From Sanguinoderma infundibulare (lineage: Eukaryota > Basidiomycota > Agaricomycetes > Polyporales > Polyporaceae), in the NCBI GenBank assembly GCA_032821775.1, contig JAVLRN010000012.1:1984001-2048000 (forward strand): a stretch of DNA of 64,000 nucleotides. Direction: 5' to 3'. The notes under the pieces were generated by a model. It had not been told where the DNA came from. It saw only the letters and a list, made by a program, of their open reading frames with translations, and did not search any database. Shown here one piece after another: positions 47,251-58,053 of this stretch (position 1 is its first letter; every line of letters starts with the position of its first letter). Both the position numbers and the translations under genes were made by a program.

Positions 47251-48694
47251 CTAGTTACGTTTCTGTGTGGTCATATGGAATACCCCCTCCGCATACGCAT
47301 TTGGTAGCACCCGCTTCAAAAATGCCCTCTGACTAGCCGTATCTTGCTTCACTAGTCTCCAAGCTAGGTCGGCATTCAAAACCTCGTACGTACGTGGGTG
47401 AAGGGCGATGTCAGACAAGTTGAACGTGGCATGTACTAGCTCTAGCGCAGGCAGTCTGGTCAGCGCATCGTCCACGTTGCGCCAGCCTGAAGCGAGTTCA
47501 GGCTGCTCCCATAAGTGAAAATCGGCAGCTACCCCGTTCTCCGAGAGCCAAAATTCCAGAGTGAGTTCCTTGACGGAGGGTGGAGCCTGCCGCACGAGCT
47601 CTGCGGATGACGCAAGGGAAGCTATGCGGAAATCGTGCAGGATATGGGGTCTGAATCCCATGTGAGGTACGGTCTCAAAGGGCAGAGTTATGTGGTTGAG
47701 AAGTGGACAGTCATGGATACGCAGCGGCGTCCAATAGTCGGCAGGTTCTGGGTAGTACCGGATGCCGTTAGTGAGACTGTCGAATTCGCAGCGGAGTGGT
47801 TTACGCACGGATAGCACGTTCTCGAAACACGTCAAGAGTGATGAGAACGTTGATGTTCACGTAAAGGCTCTGCAAAGTGTTCCGGCAGCGCTGTATTATC
47901 CTTGCGGCCGAACCAGAGGGCATGTCGGCGGGAACCAAGGCCAGCTTCTGCAGAGGCCATTGACCCTCCTCGGTTGCATGCTCGAGCAAGTAGCATATGA
48001 GCTGTTCCTTGCCCAGAGAAGAAGTGCGAAGCACAAGCGTGAGGGAACTGCATACTTTGAAATGGTGTGCTAGCTCGAGGACACGGAAGGCGGTGGCCCC
48101 GTCCAGAATATCGCGCAGTAAGCAGGACGACCGCTGGATAGCTAACTTTTCCACCTCTGCAAAGAGGCCGAGGATGCGGCACAGTGGATGGGGTGAATCA
48201 TCCGGTGCCGAGCAGCGGTCGATAGTAAGCGTGCGGATTCGCCTGGCACCACCTGTCGAAGAGACGTAGGAGGCTGGGACGTCGGATGTGTTTCGCAAGG
48301 AAAGCGAAACTCGGCACAAGACGAGACCCTGGAGGTCCGAAAAGGACAGCAGGACCTGCTCCAAATCCTCGATGGCAATCTCGGGGAGTGTGATGTGGAA
48401 TTTGGGCATGGACACTGTGAGTGTTTTGATGTAGGGATGAATGTCGGGCGAGGCGAGGAGCCAGTTGTGCAGGTGCGATAGGGTCCTCGTCGAAGAGGCG
48501 GGGTTGCAACAGATGGTTTGGAAGAGATGGTATCGGCAAGATGGGAGCCAAGCGCGACATACGAGAGAGGACGCAGAGAGCGTGGGGGCGTCATCGTGGA
48601 GGTGGTCCATGATGTTGTCGATGGTCTCTCCTGGGAGGCCGCCCCTGCTGGTCGTTCGTTCTGGCGCGTTCTGTTTCTCCATCACTGGCTTCAA
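47251..48694 (-). CDS. F-box-like protein
   Basis: Predicted substrate-recognition subunit of an SCF ubiquitin ligase, by family analogy. It has two exons: 48694 to about 47825 and about 47772 to 47251. They are separated by a 52-nt intron (GTTTCG...GACAG) that joins LITLDV to LTNGIRYYPEPADYW in frame, giving about 460 residues. The F-box lies at residues 18-55 (GGLPGETIDNIMDHLHDD, then SASSLVCRAWLPSCRYHLF). The rest resembles the irregular leucine-rich/solenoid region of basidiomycete F-box proteins, with patches such as IRTLTIDRC, VKELTLEFW and LPALELVHATFN. These genes are numerous and fast evolving in Agaricomycetes. It is convergent with GH78 (67 bp apart). A pseudogene of the same family lies at 43635. 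Confidence 0.8.
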
Positions 48695-49779
48695 GGGACG
48701 ACGTCAGATGAAGGGAACTAGGACTCGTTGAGGAAGAGGTCATACCAGACAAGTGGTGGTAATACTTGGGTTGAGCATGTATCGCAGCACAGGAAGGTTT
48801 AAAGATCTTCCCGTGTTTAGAGATCCCGAGGCTTCAGGAACGCCCGCTTAACTTCCGCACCCCCACCTCGATGTCCTCTACCATGGAAAAGCTTCGTATG
48901 AAAGGGATCCCGAGAGACCTGTTCGTGCCATTTTGATCTCAGTGTCTTGTCTCCAATTATTGAAGCCCATACCTTGCAGCGGGTCTTTGAGCCGAGCTCT
49001 TCGCGCTCAAAATCGTCTCGACGCAGAACTTGTATGCCGGCCGATTTGCAAGCTTACGGCCTTTGTCGTCGATGCCCTTCAGGAGAAGATGGTCAGGCAT
49101 GATCTCCGCGATGTCCAATCGCGGTTGCGGTTCCACATCATTCCTAGGATAGACCCTGCCCCGCACTGATTTAGTCCCTCATCGAAATGTGCTTACTTAT
49201 CTCGCGTTGTTGAGACTTACTACAACGCCCTTTCCGCCTCCCTCCAAAGACGGTATCGGGCCCGCGGCTTGCCGGCGCCACACGACTTATCCCGACATAC
49301 AGTCGTGACGTTTGTCAAGTGATACTGCGAGGACGCGCACCGGACGACCTGTCGTACAAGGTGCCCTGGCCGGTTGGTGCGGGACCTGGACGGCCTATTA
49401 CGAAAGAACATGATGATTACTGGTTGAAGTATATTTGGCCTTTGTAGCAGTTGTTCTTTGCATCATTGGTAGTCCATGCGTCGCTGCCCGAAGACCTGTA
49501 AGAACTCAAATGTAATGTACTACTAGTCCTGTAATTTTCTTTGGCATCTCCTGCGTGTTATCTGTTCTGTAGACTGAGCTCCGGGATGGACTCCATTGGT
49601 TCCTTCGAAGTAGGCTGTAACGTCACCGCTACTGGTGGTACTATCACTTGTGACTTGTCCTCGAAGCCAGTTGGCGTGATTTGGGTGAGTGACAGTCATG
49701 GGTGACCCCGTTACATACTTGATTCAGAGGTGTGACTGGCGTGATTTGTCCCTCTGTTCTGAAGTCCTCATTCTCCACC
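48695..49779. other. Intergenic region with possible gene remnants
   Basis: About 1.1 kb. Two stretches look protein-like but cannot be joined into a gene: plus-strand 49211-49447, ending in ITKEHDDYWLKYIWPL before a stop, and minus-strand 49690-49570, ending KEPMESIPELSLQNR. A minus frame at 48957-49166 reads MPDHLLLKGIDDKGRKL. No family is recognised; they may be relics or chance. Confidence 0.3.
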
Positions 49780-52067
49780 ATGGCCGAACCGCAAGCAATG
49801 TATGCGACAGATGAGGTGCGCAGATATGATTTCTATGAAGCTAGTTTGAAAAATTAAGTATCTTTCCAGTACGGCAGGCCGTTCATTATTCTGCGCGAGC
49901 AGGCTAAGAAGACGAGGAGCCATGGAGTGGAGGCGATCAAGGTGCGTGTCTCGGGGATTTCTTGTGTTCAATGTATTATAATGCGTCTATAGTCTCACAT
50001 TCTCGCCGCTCGTACTGTTGCGAATATCATCCGCACCTCCCTGGGGCCCAGAGGTGCGTATGATTGCACCTACGCGTGCACTTCCGCTCAACCAGCTGCC
50101 GCACCTCCCAGGTCTCGACAAGATCCTCATCTCTCCAGATGGCGAGATCACTGTTACGAATGACGGCGCAACAATCCTTTCCCAGATGGAAGTGGAGCAC
50201 CAGATCGCGAAGCTGCTCGTGCAGCTCTCAAAAAGCCAGGACGATGAGATCGGAGATGGTACTACGGGTGTAGTCGGTGAGTCTATTATTCGCCATTCTC
50301 TCTTGTTTCCTCCACCAAACCCCTCTCAGTCCTCGCCGGCGCACTCTTGGAGCAGAGCGAAGAGCTCCTCGACAGAGGAATCCACCCGATTCGGATAGCG
50401 GATGGTTTCGACCGGGCGTGTGCGGTCGCGGTCGAGAACTTGGATCGGATATCCGACCGCGTACACTTCTCGCCAGAGGACACCTCAAATCTGCTCAAAA
50501 TTGCAATGACGAGTCTGGGCAGCAAAATGTACGCGTCATTTTTTGTTTTCTCCCCTTTTTACCTGTGCTCTTCTCCATTTTCTTCTCCTCGTCCCTTTCC
50601 TATCCTCGTTGGATTCCACGTATTCGCCGCACACAACGTTCGTACTCATTTGGGTCTGATTGCAGCGTATCGAAGGAGCACCAGCATTTCGCCGAGATCG
50701 CAGTACAAGCCGTCATGGCAGTCGCAGACCTCGAGCGGAAAGACGTCCCCTTTGACCTCATCAAGGTCGATGGCAAGGTCGGCGGCTCACTCGCTGACAC
50801 CACGCTCATCAAGGGCGTCCTCGTCGACAAGGACATGTCGCATCCGCAGATGCCGAGCAGCGTCCGCGACGCGCGGCTCGCGATCCTCACCTGCCCGTTC
50901 GAGCCCCCGCGGCCCAAGACGAAGCACAAGCTGGACATCACGAGCGTGGAGGAGTACAAGAAGCTGCGCGAGTACGAGAAGGAGAAGTTTGCGGACATGA
51001 TCAGGCGCGTCAAGGACACAGGCGCGAACTTGGTCATCTGCCAGTGGGGCTTCGACGACGAGGCGAACCATCTGCTCATGCAGAACGACTTGCCTGCCGT
51101 GCGGTGGGTTGGTGGCCCCGAGATCGAGGTATGGTCCATTGCGCTATTGTGCGTAGCTGCGGTGGATGACCTTGACCTTCTAGTTGATCGCGATCGCGAC
51201 CCACGGCCGTATCGTACCTCGCTTCGAAGATCTAACGGCTGAGAAGCTCGGTCGCGCAGGCATCGTTCGCGAGCTCACATTTGGTACGACGCGCGACAAG
51301 ATGCTCGTCATTGAGGAGTGCGCGAATGCGCGGACGGTCGCCGTCTTCGTTCGCGGCAGCAACAAGATGGTGCGTGTGCATCTTCAAATTCAAGGATGAC
51401 ACTGGAAGTGCTGACCATCTGGACTGATTTGCAGATCGTGGACGAGGCGAAGCGCGCGCTGCACGACGCGATTTGCGCGGTCCGCAACCTCGTCGTGGAC
51501 GACCGCGTCGTCTACGGCGGTGGTGCGGCTGATGTCAGCTGTTCGCTCGCAGTGGGAAAGGCTGCTGACGAGGTGCGTCTCTCGTCCCGTACTTCGTTCG
51601 CATCACGAGATCTATCTGACTTCGACTTGCAGATCCCGTCGATCGAGCAGTACGCGATGCGCGCGTTCGCGTCCGCGCTGGACTCGATCCCGCTCGCACT
51701 TGCGGAGAATAGTGGCCTGTCGCCGATCGAGACCCTCGCGGAGGTCAAGTCACGGCAGGTCAAGGAGGGCAACACCACGCTCGGCATCGACTGTTTGGGC
51801 AAGGGCGAGAACGGTACGTGTTCTTATATGCGTGTTACTCGTGCGCACGCTGATGGGGATGTGATGTCTGTGCAGACATGAAGAAGCAAAACGTGTACGA
51901 CCCGCTGATTTCGAAGAGGCAGCAGTACCTCTTGGCCACGCAGCTCGTACGGGCAGTATTGAAGATAGGTAAGCGCTTTGCTCTCTGTTTGGCTGAGGAT
52001 TGGGGGGGCGCTGACTTCGAATGTCACAGACGATGTCATTGTGGCTGGGGAAGCCGATGCAGAGTAA
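49780..52067 (+). CDS. CCT5: Chaperonin CCT/TRiC subunit epsilon
   Basis: Subunit of the cytosolic group II chaperonin that folds actin and tubulin. Eleven exons (49780-49815, 49870-49941, 49993-50053, 50112-50276, 50330-50528, 50666-51128, 51184-51369, 51435-51572, 51633-51813, 51876-51968, 52030-52067) give 543 residues, close to the usual 540-560. Epsilon-specific blocks include [16 protein letters not shown] at the N-terminus, the nucleotide loop TSLGPRGLDKIL, and VTNDGATIL. Also visible are [17 protein letters not shown], the apical [29 protein letters not shown] and the C-terminal [20 protein letters not shown] (two parts) with KIDDVI. All motifs of an active ATPase subunit are intact. 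Introns are 50-137 nt. Strongly supported. Confidence 0.95.
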
Positions 52068-52343
52068 TCCAATTCATTGTAAACTAGAGACGCACGCTAT
52101 ACTACACTCGTGTTCAAGCTTGCGGTCGGTCTGAGCGCATCGGTGACCAAGCTTCCCAAGTCACTGCCATGCGTCCGACCAACGCGAATAACTAGGTGAG
52201 GCGACATTCGGTTCAAAATATGCGCGTGGTGGCTAGGTCTAACTCAAGCTCGGGATAATAGGCCATCTGGCTTTTCGCACCATCGTCTATCGATATTCCA
52301 TACCGTACTTGGCGGGTTACACCCGTGCACTTCACGATTCTTA

Positions 52344-52621
52344 CAGCTATTTTCAAAACAACAGGCCCTCTCAAAACGTTTGCGTTTGCCGATGGCGATG
52401 ACGCTCGGGTTCCCTGCCCGCAGGCTGTGTAGCAGGCACCGCAGTAACCGTGGTGAATTGGGGCGTCTGGCTACCAGATTGGGCTAGCCGGTTTGAACAT
52501 GTTTTCGTCGAGGAGGCCTGTCGCTTTGACAGCTGTTTTCAAAAAGATAGGCCCTCCGTCGGCTAGCTAACCGACTTGGAGGTGTTTTTCTCGAGAGGGC
52601 CTATCTTTTTGAAAACAGCTG
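52344..52621. repeat. Cluster of related palindromic repeats with long inverted arms
   Basis: A 27-bp sequence at 52530-52556 (beginning CAGCTGTTTTC) is matched perfectly by its inverted copy at 52595-52621, with a 38-nt loop that contains a second small hairpin (GTCGG...CCGAC). A third, diverged copy in direct orientation lies at 52344-52372 (25 of 29 bases match). The left arm at 52530 also extends as an imperfect palindrome around CAGCTG (52508-52556). The outermost copies are inverted with respect to each other and could be termini of a 278-bp foldback or MITE-like element, but I see no clean target duplication. Confidence 0.7.
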
Positions 52622-52757
52622 GAAAACGGCTGTATGTGGCAGAACCTAATCATGTCGTGGCTGCCTCATTGTGCGACATGTGCCTTCGTGCGCCTGCATA
52701 TCTGCCTCGTTGTATTAGGTTCACACCGGTTTCTCAAGCACTGCTGCAGAACGAGGG

Positions 52758-52763
52758 TATATA
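52758..52763 (+). promoter_or_regulatory. Probable TATA box
   Basis: TATATA 51 bp upstream of the ATG at 52814. Confidence 0.4.
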
Positions 52764-52813
52764 CATATTGCGCCGACTTACCCGGCCGCCCTCCTTGCGC
52801 CGTCATCTCCACG

Positions 52814-54472
52814 ATGGGTACCGCTTGGGACATCTATGCTCAGAGGCTCATGCACCTTGGATACGGACATCCCTTGTGGGGACCTGAACCCTGCGAGCGC
52901 TTTGGCGAGGTGCGCCTTGGAGATGTCGGATACCTCCAGGACGGCCATTTCTGCTTCCTATTCAACACCATGTTGAGCGCTGATCATCCCGTCAACGCGA
53001 AACGGGGAGTACCCCTCGACTTTGTCATCTTCAATCCTCCCGATTCGACGCCTATTCATCGCTCAAACGAGATTACACAAACCCAGCTGCATAGCAAGAG
53101 CCTTCGGTCGGTGGAGATCTCTGCGAGTATCTCTGCGAGGTGAGATAGTCCTCCGATGCAATGATGCTCGTTCATTAATTGAGGTTGCTCGTAGTGAGCC
53201 AGTCGCATCTGCCTCTGCGGGATTACGCTATCAGTGCAACGAGGACTCGGGAGCGCTGCTTTTGCTAAAGCAACCCGCCCACAAGACCTTTCTCGACTGC
53301 AATCTACGCATCAAGAAGTACATGATGGCCAATCTTCCTAGCTGGTGCGAGTTCGCCAACGATCGGTGGGGAATTGGGCTCGATGAAAAGGACATCATCT
53401 TCGTCTCCGGGTTCACAAAGACGACCGTGTGGGCGGAGGCCGCATTCTCGAACAGCAGCGACAGCGGTGAACTTGTCATCGCGGGAGGCTGCTTCGTTCC
53501 CTCGGCGTCTGGAGAGTTCCGGGTGTCCATCGCACGAGGCGTCAATGCATCGGTATCCTGCAGGGAAGGTCCTCACGACCGAGTCACCGCCTGGAAGGAC
53601 GAGACGGATCACGGCTACAAACACGACCAATGTATTTTCCTCAATTACTACAAGATGAAGCGTCGTGGGATGCTCCGCCTATCGAGTATCATGCGAGCCG
53701 CTGCCGGGCCCCACACACTACCCGATGACGACGACGACGAAGGGGCTTTCGATAGGTTATCAAGTCGTTCTGGATCCTCAGACTCTCAAGAGTCAGATCA
53801 CGTGGGGAAGGTGAGTGCATACACAATGACGGGGGGTACAACGTCTCTAATACAGACACCCATAGGGTTACGATCCCGTCAGCGAAGTCGTAGATTATAT
53901 TTTGAAGGTCACAGATCTCATTGTCCATTCTCGTAATCATTTACTGTGCTGATACCTCGGCCATTTCCATACAGCATTCGACGGCCGAAGTTGCTTGTGC
54001 TTCGGACGATGATCTCTCTTCCTTATTTGGCGTATGTTACCATCGCCCGTTATACGAGCTGAACTGAAGCTTTATATCGAATCTCAGGATCAGGGTATCC
54101 CGGACAACTTACAATATGCTTTGGAAGTCCTTGAACCGAGTATCGTTGTAAACGAGTACGGTAGTAAGTCCGCTATCAGGTCGTTTTGATGTTGCTCCTG
54201 ACGCTGGGTGTCACTATTCAGTCGGGATGATCAATGTGCTGTCTGACAACATGGTTACACTTTCCGACACCAACGATCACCTACCAGCGCAGCCGCAAGG
54301 GTGGCCAATTGCAACAGAGCCGCCAGAACTGCCATCGTTGGGCTTTTATTCAGACAGCTTGGGAAATGTTATCAAGTCTATCAACGCAGCCGACGCTGAC
54401 TTGGAGATGGGGACTAGGCATAGCATCAAGTTTTCCAGACGTCGAGGTCCAATCCTCTCAGATACTGAGTGA
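52814..54472 (+). CDS. Agaricomycete 'GDVGYL' family protein, function unknown
   Basis: Six exons (52814-53139, 53195-53810, 53866-53907, 53975-54031, 54088-54163, 54222-54472) give about 455 residues. The N-terminal block is MHLGYGHPLWGPEPCERFGE, followed by VRLGDVGYLQDGHFCFLFN. This pattern, as I recall it, recurs in a large agaricomycete-restricted family without assigned function. It is followed by GVPLDFVIFNP, a middle domain (LPSWCEFANDRWGIGLDEKDIIFVSGFTKTTVWA read in parts: WCEFANDRWGIGL, DIIFVSGFTKTTVWAEA), and a linker of Asp and Ser runs. After that come short exons encoding GYDPVSEVVDYILK, EVACASDDDLSSLFG and EVLEPSIVVNEYG, also typical of the family. No signal peptide or membrane segment. 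The gene directly precedes a DUF6699 gene on the same strand. Confidence 0.8.
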
Positions 54473-54663
54473 GTCTAAATTTTCCTGCCAGTGAAAGGTG
54501 GCTCATTTCTGTTCATGATTATTGCGCCAATAACGGGGACGACCGTCCATCTTTTAGCGGCAGCGCCAGTGCGCCCAGTTTCGGCAGTTCAACTTCCAAT
54601 AGCGATAGCAGCGTGTCATCGCGTCCAAAGACGCCGTTACAGCATTCATGGCCCCCCTTCAAA

Positions 54664-55873
54664 ATGAGAACAAAACTGGGGAAAGAACGGGAGACTGGTT
54701 TAGACCAAGCGACCTGGAGCGACAGTTCAGTATCCAGCTTGCCCACAATCCCCCTGTCGGCCCCGGTCCCATGGAAGAGGCTAGTGACGAGGGCGCCCAT
54801 ATACGGGAGGGCGTCCTCAGCGACCCCCCAGTACGAGATTCGCAGCCCTCCATGGCACGTCATGTCCAGCGACCTTGATCCACCTATCTATCGCCAGACC
54901 CCCCCTCCCTACTCGGAGACCGACAAGCCTAAACTCCGTCGAGCCTCGTCCACACATTACTCGATTCCGGTGCAGATTATGCGGAGCCTGGTGTTGCCCA
55001 CGCCGACACCTCAAAGGCCTCTGAAGTCGATACTGAAGAAAAGTGCGTGTATTAATTTCGTTTGTCGTGTGCGGCGATGGTCGTTGCCGCATGTCGTGTC
55101 TGATGAATGCGCATATACTTATGTTCACCTGCCTGACAGCCGTCCTACGATCGGCCACGCCCGCTGCGCCTACCCTGAACGGCTCCGCGATACGAGTGCA
55201 GCAGACGCTGTTGCACTGGCAGCTCTGCCCGTATGACACCTACAAGAGCGAGCGCACGCTCCGGGTCGATTTCGACCTGTCCAAGCCCATCCAGCTTCTG
55301 ACAATCCGCGACGTCCGCCCGTACGGCGGCAAGCTACCCCAGCACAAGATCGGCGAGTACCTGAGCCGCGAAGTATGCCCGGCTCCGCCGCTCACGGAGA
55401 TGAACATCCGCTATCCCAAGTTCGCGAGCTGGGTGGTGACTGTCAGACGGCCTGACGGCGGGCCGCTTCTCGTCCGGGACGTCTTCCAGGCTTTGTACGA
55501 TCACCTGAACCAGTCGTCGACGAGGCAGGAGCGCCGGAAGTACATCCCAAATGAGGCCATGCCCAAGTTCGCAGCCACTTACAAGGAGGAGAGTCTCAGG
55601 AGCGCCGCGGAGCCACATGGCGGCATGCGCAGGGTCGACATGCTCGAGGGCGAGAGCCATTTTTGCGGCTTGACGCGGCCGAGGGGGGAGGACCAGGACT
55701 TCTGGATTGCGAACTTCGGTCCAGCTCCTGACTTGACCTCTGATGACTGGGACTTGGATGACGTTGACCCGGACATGGATGTCGTTGTTTCGGACTGGGA
55801 TTTTGATGACGTTGACCCACACTTGGATGACGTTAACTTCAAAAAACCGATTGCACTCGAGTTGAACAATTAA
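54664..55873 (+). CDS. DUF6699-type protein, function unknown
   Basis: Two exons are clear: one ending at 55042 (KSILKK) and one from 55140 to the TAA at 55873. The N-terminal part is Ser/Pro-rich and disordered (RQTPPPYSETDKPK, PTPTPQRPLKSILKK). The second exon contains a compact domain starting LLHWQLCPYDTY, through LPQHKIGEYLSREVCPAPP, to FASWVVTVRR and VRDVFQALYDHLNQ. This pattern is found in the basidiomycete DUF6699 domain, whose function is unknown. The extreme C-terminus is acidic with an imperfect repeat (DLDDVDPDMDV, DFDDVDPHLDDV). The first in-frame ATG is 54664, but the frame is open back to 54469, directly after the stop of the preceding gene. The true start, or even a fusion with that gene, is unresolved. 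Confidence 0.7.
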
Positions 55874-56302
55874 TCTTTACTGTTCAGGTGGCCCAGGAGC
55901 TTAGGTTACCGAAGAGCGACCTTCAACCGGCGCGTTTGAGTCTCTCGCTTTACGGTGCTTTATGTACATACATTGCCGGTTACGGTTACAGTTATCCTGG
56001 AGTTCTATAGCAATATTTGCAGACCTCGACTCATATACATCTGGCAAACATTGTATCTATTTATGAATACCACCTATGTCGATCGAGGAGGTTGAGGTCG
56101 GCGATGCCACGAAAGTAAAGAAGATCGCTATGAGCGACTTCGGGTGGTCGTGCTTCCCATGGTACTATGAACAGTATGATTCTGCGAGAGTCCAGAATGA
56201 TGCAAGTCTGATCTTACCTGAATTTTCGCTATGGCAGCACACAGCTTGCGGGCTATGAATGGAGTCAATAACGATCATAGGCCAGATACCAATGCGCATC
56301 GA
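55874..56302. other. Intergenic region between convergent genes
   Basis: About 430 bp, probably 3' UTRs. No gene recognised. Confidence 0.5.
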
Positions 56303-57273
56303 TCATCGACCCATCATGAGTACAGTCTGCATGTTCGGGACACACCCCTTCTCCTTCATGAAGTAGTCCACGATATCGCGCGCATCGCATCTGACTGCCG
56401 TCTTCAGCATCTCCTGGTTTACCGTCACCCTGTCCTCCAGCTTCCGCTTCTTAGCACTTCGCGACGCAACAACGCTGCCGCTACCGCGTTTCCGCTTCGT
56501 CCCCGCAACGTCTTCATGGCCATTTCCTTCCAGTCGCTTGTACTTCTTCGCACAAGCCGTACCCTCCCCGTGAACACCACTGGAACCGTCCCGTTCGATG
56601 AGCAGCCGAACGAGCGGGAGCCTCCGTCGTCGAATCGCCACGGTCACCGCGAGGTTGTCCTTGCACTCCGGCGCCGCCTCGTTCGCCAGCAGAAATCGGA
56701 TGAGCGGCGTGAACTCCGCGTACACCGCCCGGGTCAGCGCGTACCCCTCGTACGAATTCGTCGCGATCGCCGGTATTCGCTCGTGGCCGTACAGATAGCG
56801 GAGAAACGGGAGCGGCTCGTCCTCGTCCGTCCACGGGCGCTGCCCCGGCTCGTCGCGCGGGGCGAGGTTCCGGAACAGTCGCCGCGGAAGCACCGTCGGC
56901 GTCTGCCGTGGGTCGTCGGTCGACGATGGTGGGGGACAGTTTAGACTGCGGAAGATCGCCTCGAGGACCTCGCGCGTGCAGATGGGATACCGGAGGACTC
57001 TCGAGACGAACCCGAAGGCACGTACGCTCGCGGACTGTGCCGCGAGGTCCTCGTAACAGGCGATGAGATACTCTGAGTGCACTGTCGTTGGCGCCGACTT
57101 GAAGACGTCGTACAGGTATTTGCACGTGAGAGGAAGAGCGGAGGAGGTCGCGTAGGCGTAGATATCATAGAGCAACTACACAAGCCGTATTTCAGTCATA
57201 TTGCATACCCTTGCTGATACGAGCTACGCACCTCCACTGGGAGGTGGTCCAGAGCGAGGATGCGCCCACTCAT
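56303..57273 (-). CDS. F-box-like / ankyrin-type repeat protein
   Basis: Exon 1 (57273 to about 57232) encodes MSGRILALDHLPVE and splices in frame to exon 2 (57175-56303), giving LPVELLYDIYAYATSSALPL (20 residues) and about 304 residues in all. The N-terminus is a short F-box-like motif (LPxELLxxIY). The remainder has helical pairs, for example YALTRAVYAEFTPLIRFLL, LAVTVAIRRRRLPLVRLLIE and LKTAVRCDARDIVDYFMKE, with the spacing of degenerate ankyrin-like repeats. A Lys/Arg cluster (GTKRKRG, SAKKRKLED) could be a nuclear signal. Such proteins are common in Agaricomycetes and may serve as ubiquitin-ligase adaptors; that is inference. Confidence 0.7.
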
Positions 57274-58053
57274 TGTCGAGGTTCGAGGGAAAGCTGCTTA
57301 CCTTAGGCGCCTGTAAAACAGATCAGTGACGTGGTTCCGTGACATACTCGTCACAGACTGTGTCACATTGTACCAAACGCCGTAATGATAACGCCCGATC
57401 AGGAAATCGAGGAAGCAGTAGCGTCAAGGGCGGGAAGGATAGTGAATATACTAAGCGTTTAATGAAACTTAGTTGTGGTAATGCTTCCCCTGTTGTGAAA
57501 TGTTGCAATTGCTGTCCCTTTCTTACCATCGATTTTTAATTATCCTCCCAGTGATTCTGGTCATCCTAGAGTGTTGCCATCAGTAGTGCTTGTACTACTT
57601 GAACAATTAAAGTAACTTGTTAATGACTCCTGCTAGTTTGACTGTCTGATGCTAAATGCGAGTGACCAGTGACGCAGTATTGATTGTTACCTCATCCTGT
57701 CCTGCAGCGCATTGAGGGCCACCTTTCCATTACTCGGCCTGCGCTTTGACAGCATAAATTCTGGAAAGTTAAAACATCGCGCTCCAACCTGACTGTAGCT
57801 ACGCCCCGGAGACATTTGCACTTGAGTGAATATTAGTGGCACGTGGATACCGATCATTCGGCCAAAAATAGAAGAGCGCCGAGTGACGCCGGACCGGCCG
57901 TCCGGGACGTCATGGCGCCGCTGAGCTGGACTGGGAGCATACGAGCGTCCTCGTTGTCTTACGGCACACGCTCGCTGCTCCCTCCTGGCTTCCCGGGGAC
58001 TGTCTTCCGCCGGGCAAGTGTCGCTTCTGGCAGGCCATCATACGTTGGATGCG
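57274..58053. other. Divergent promoter region between F-box-like gene and YVC1
   Basis: About 780 bp between two divergent start codons. AT-richer in the middle (57360-57790). No gene, tRNA or repeat recognised. Confidence 0.5.

Noticed and set aside
49590..49700. Short plus-strand frame with Cys and Gly/Thr residues (VTATGGTITC)
   Set aside because: Only about 33 codons before a splice-like site, no continuation found; the minus strand reads equally well.
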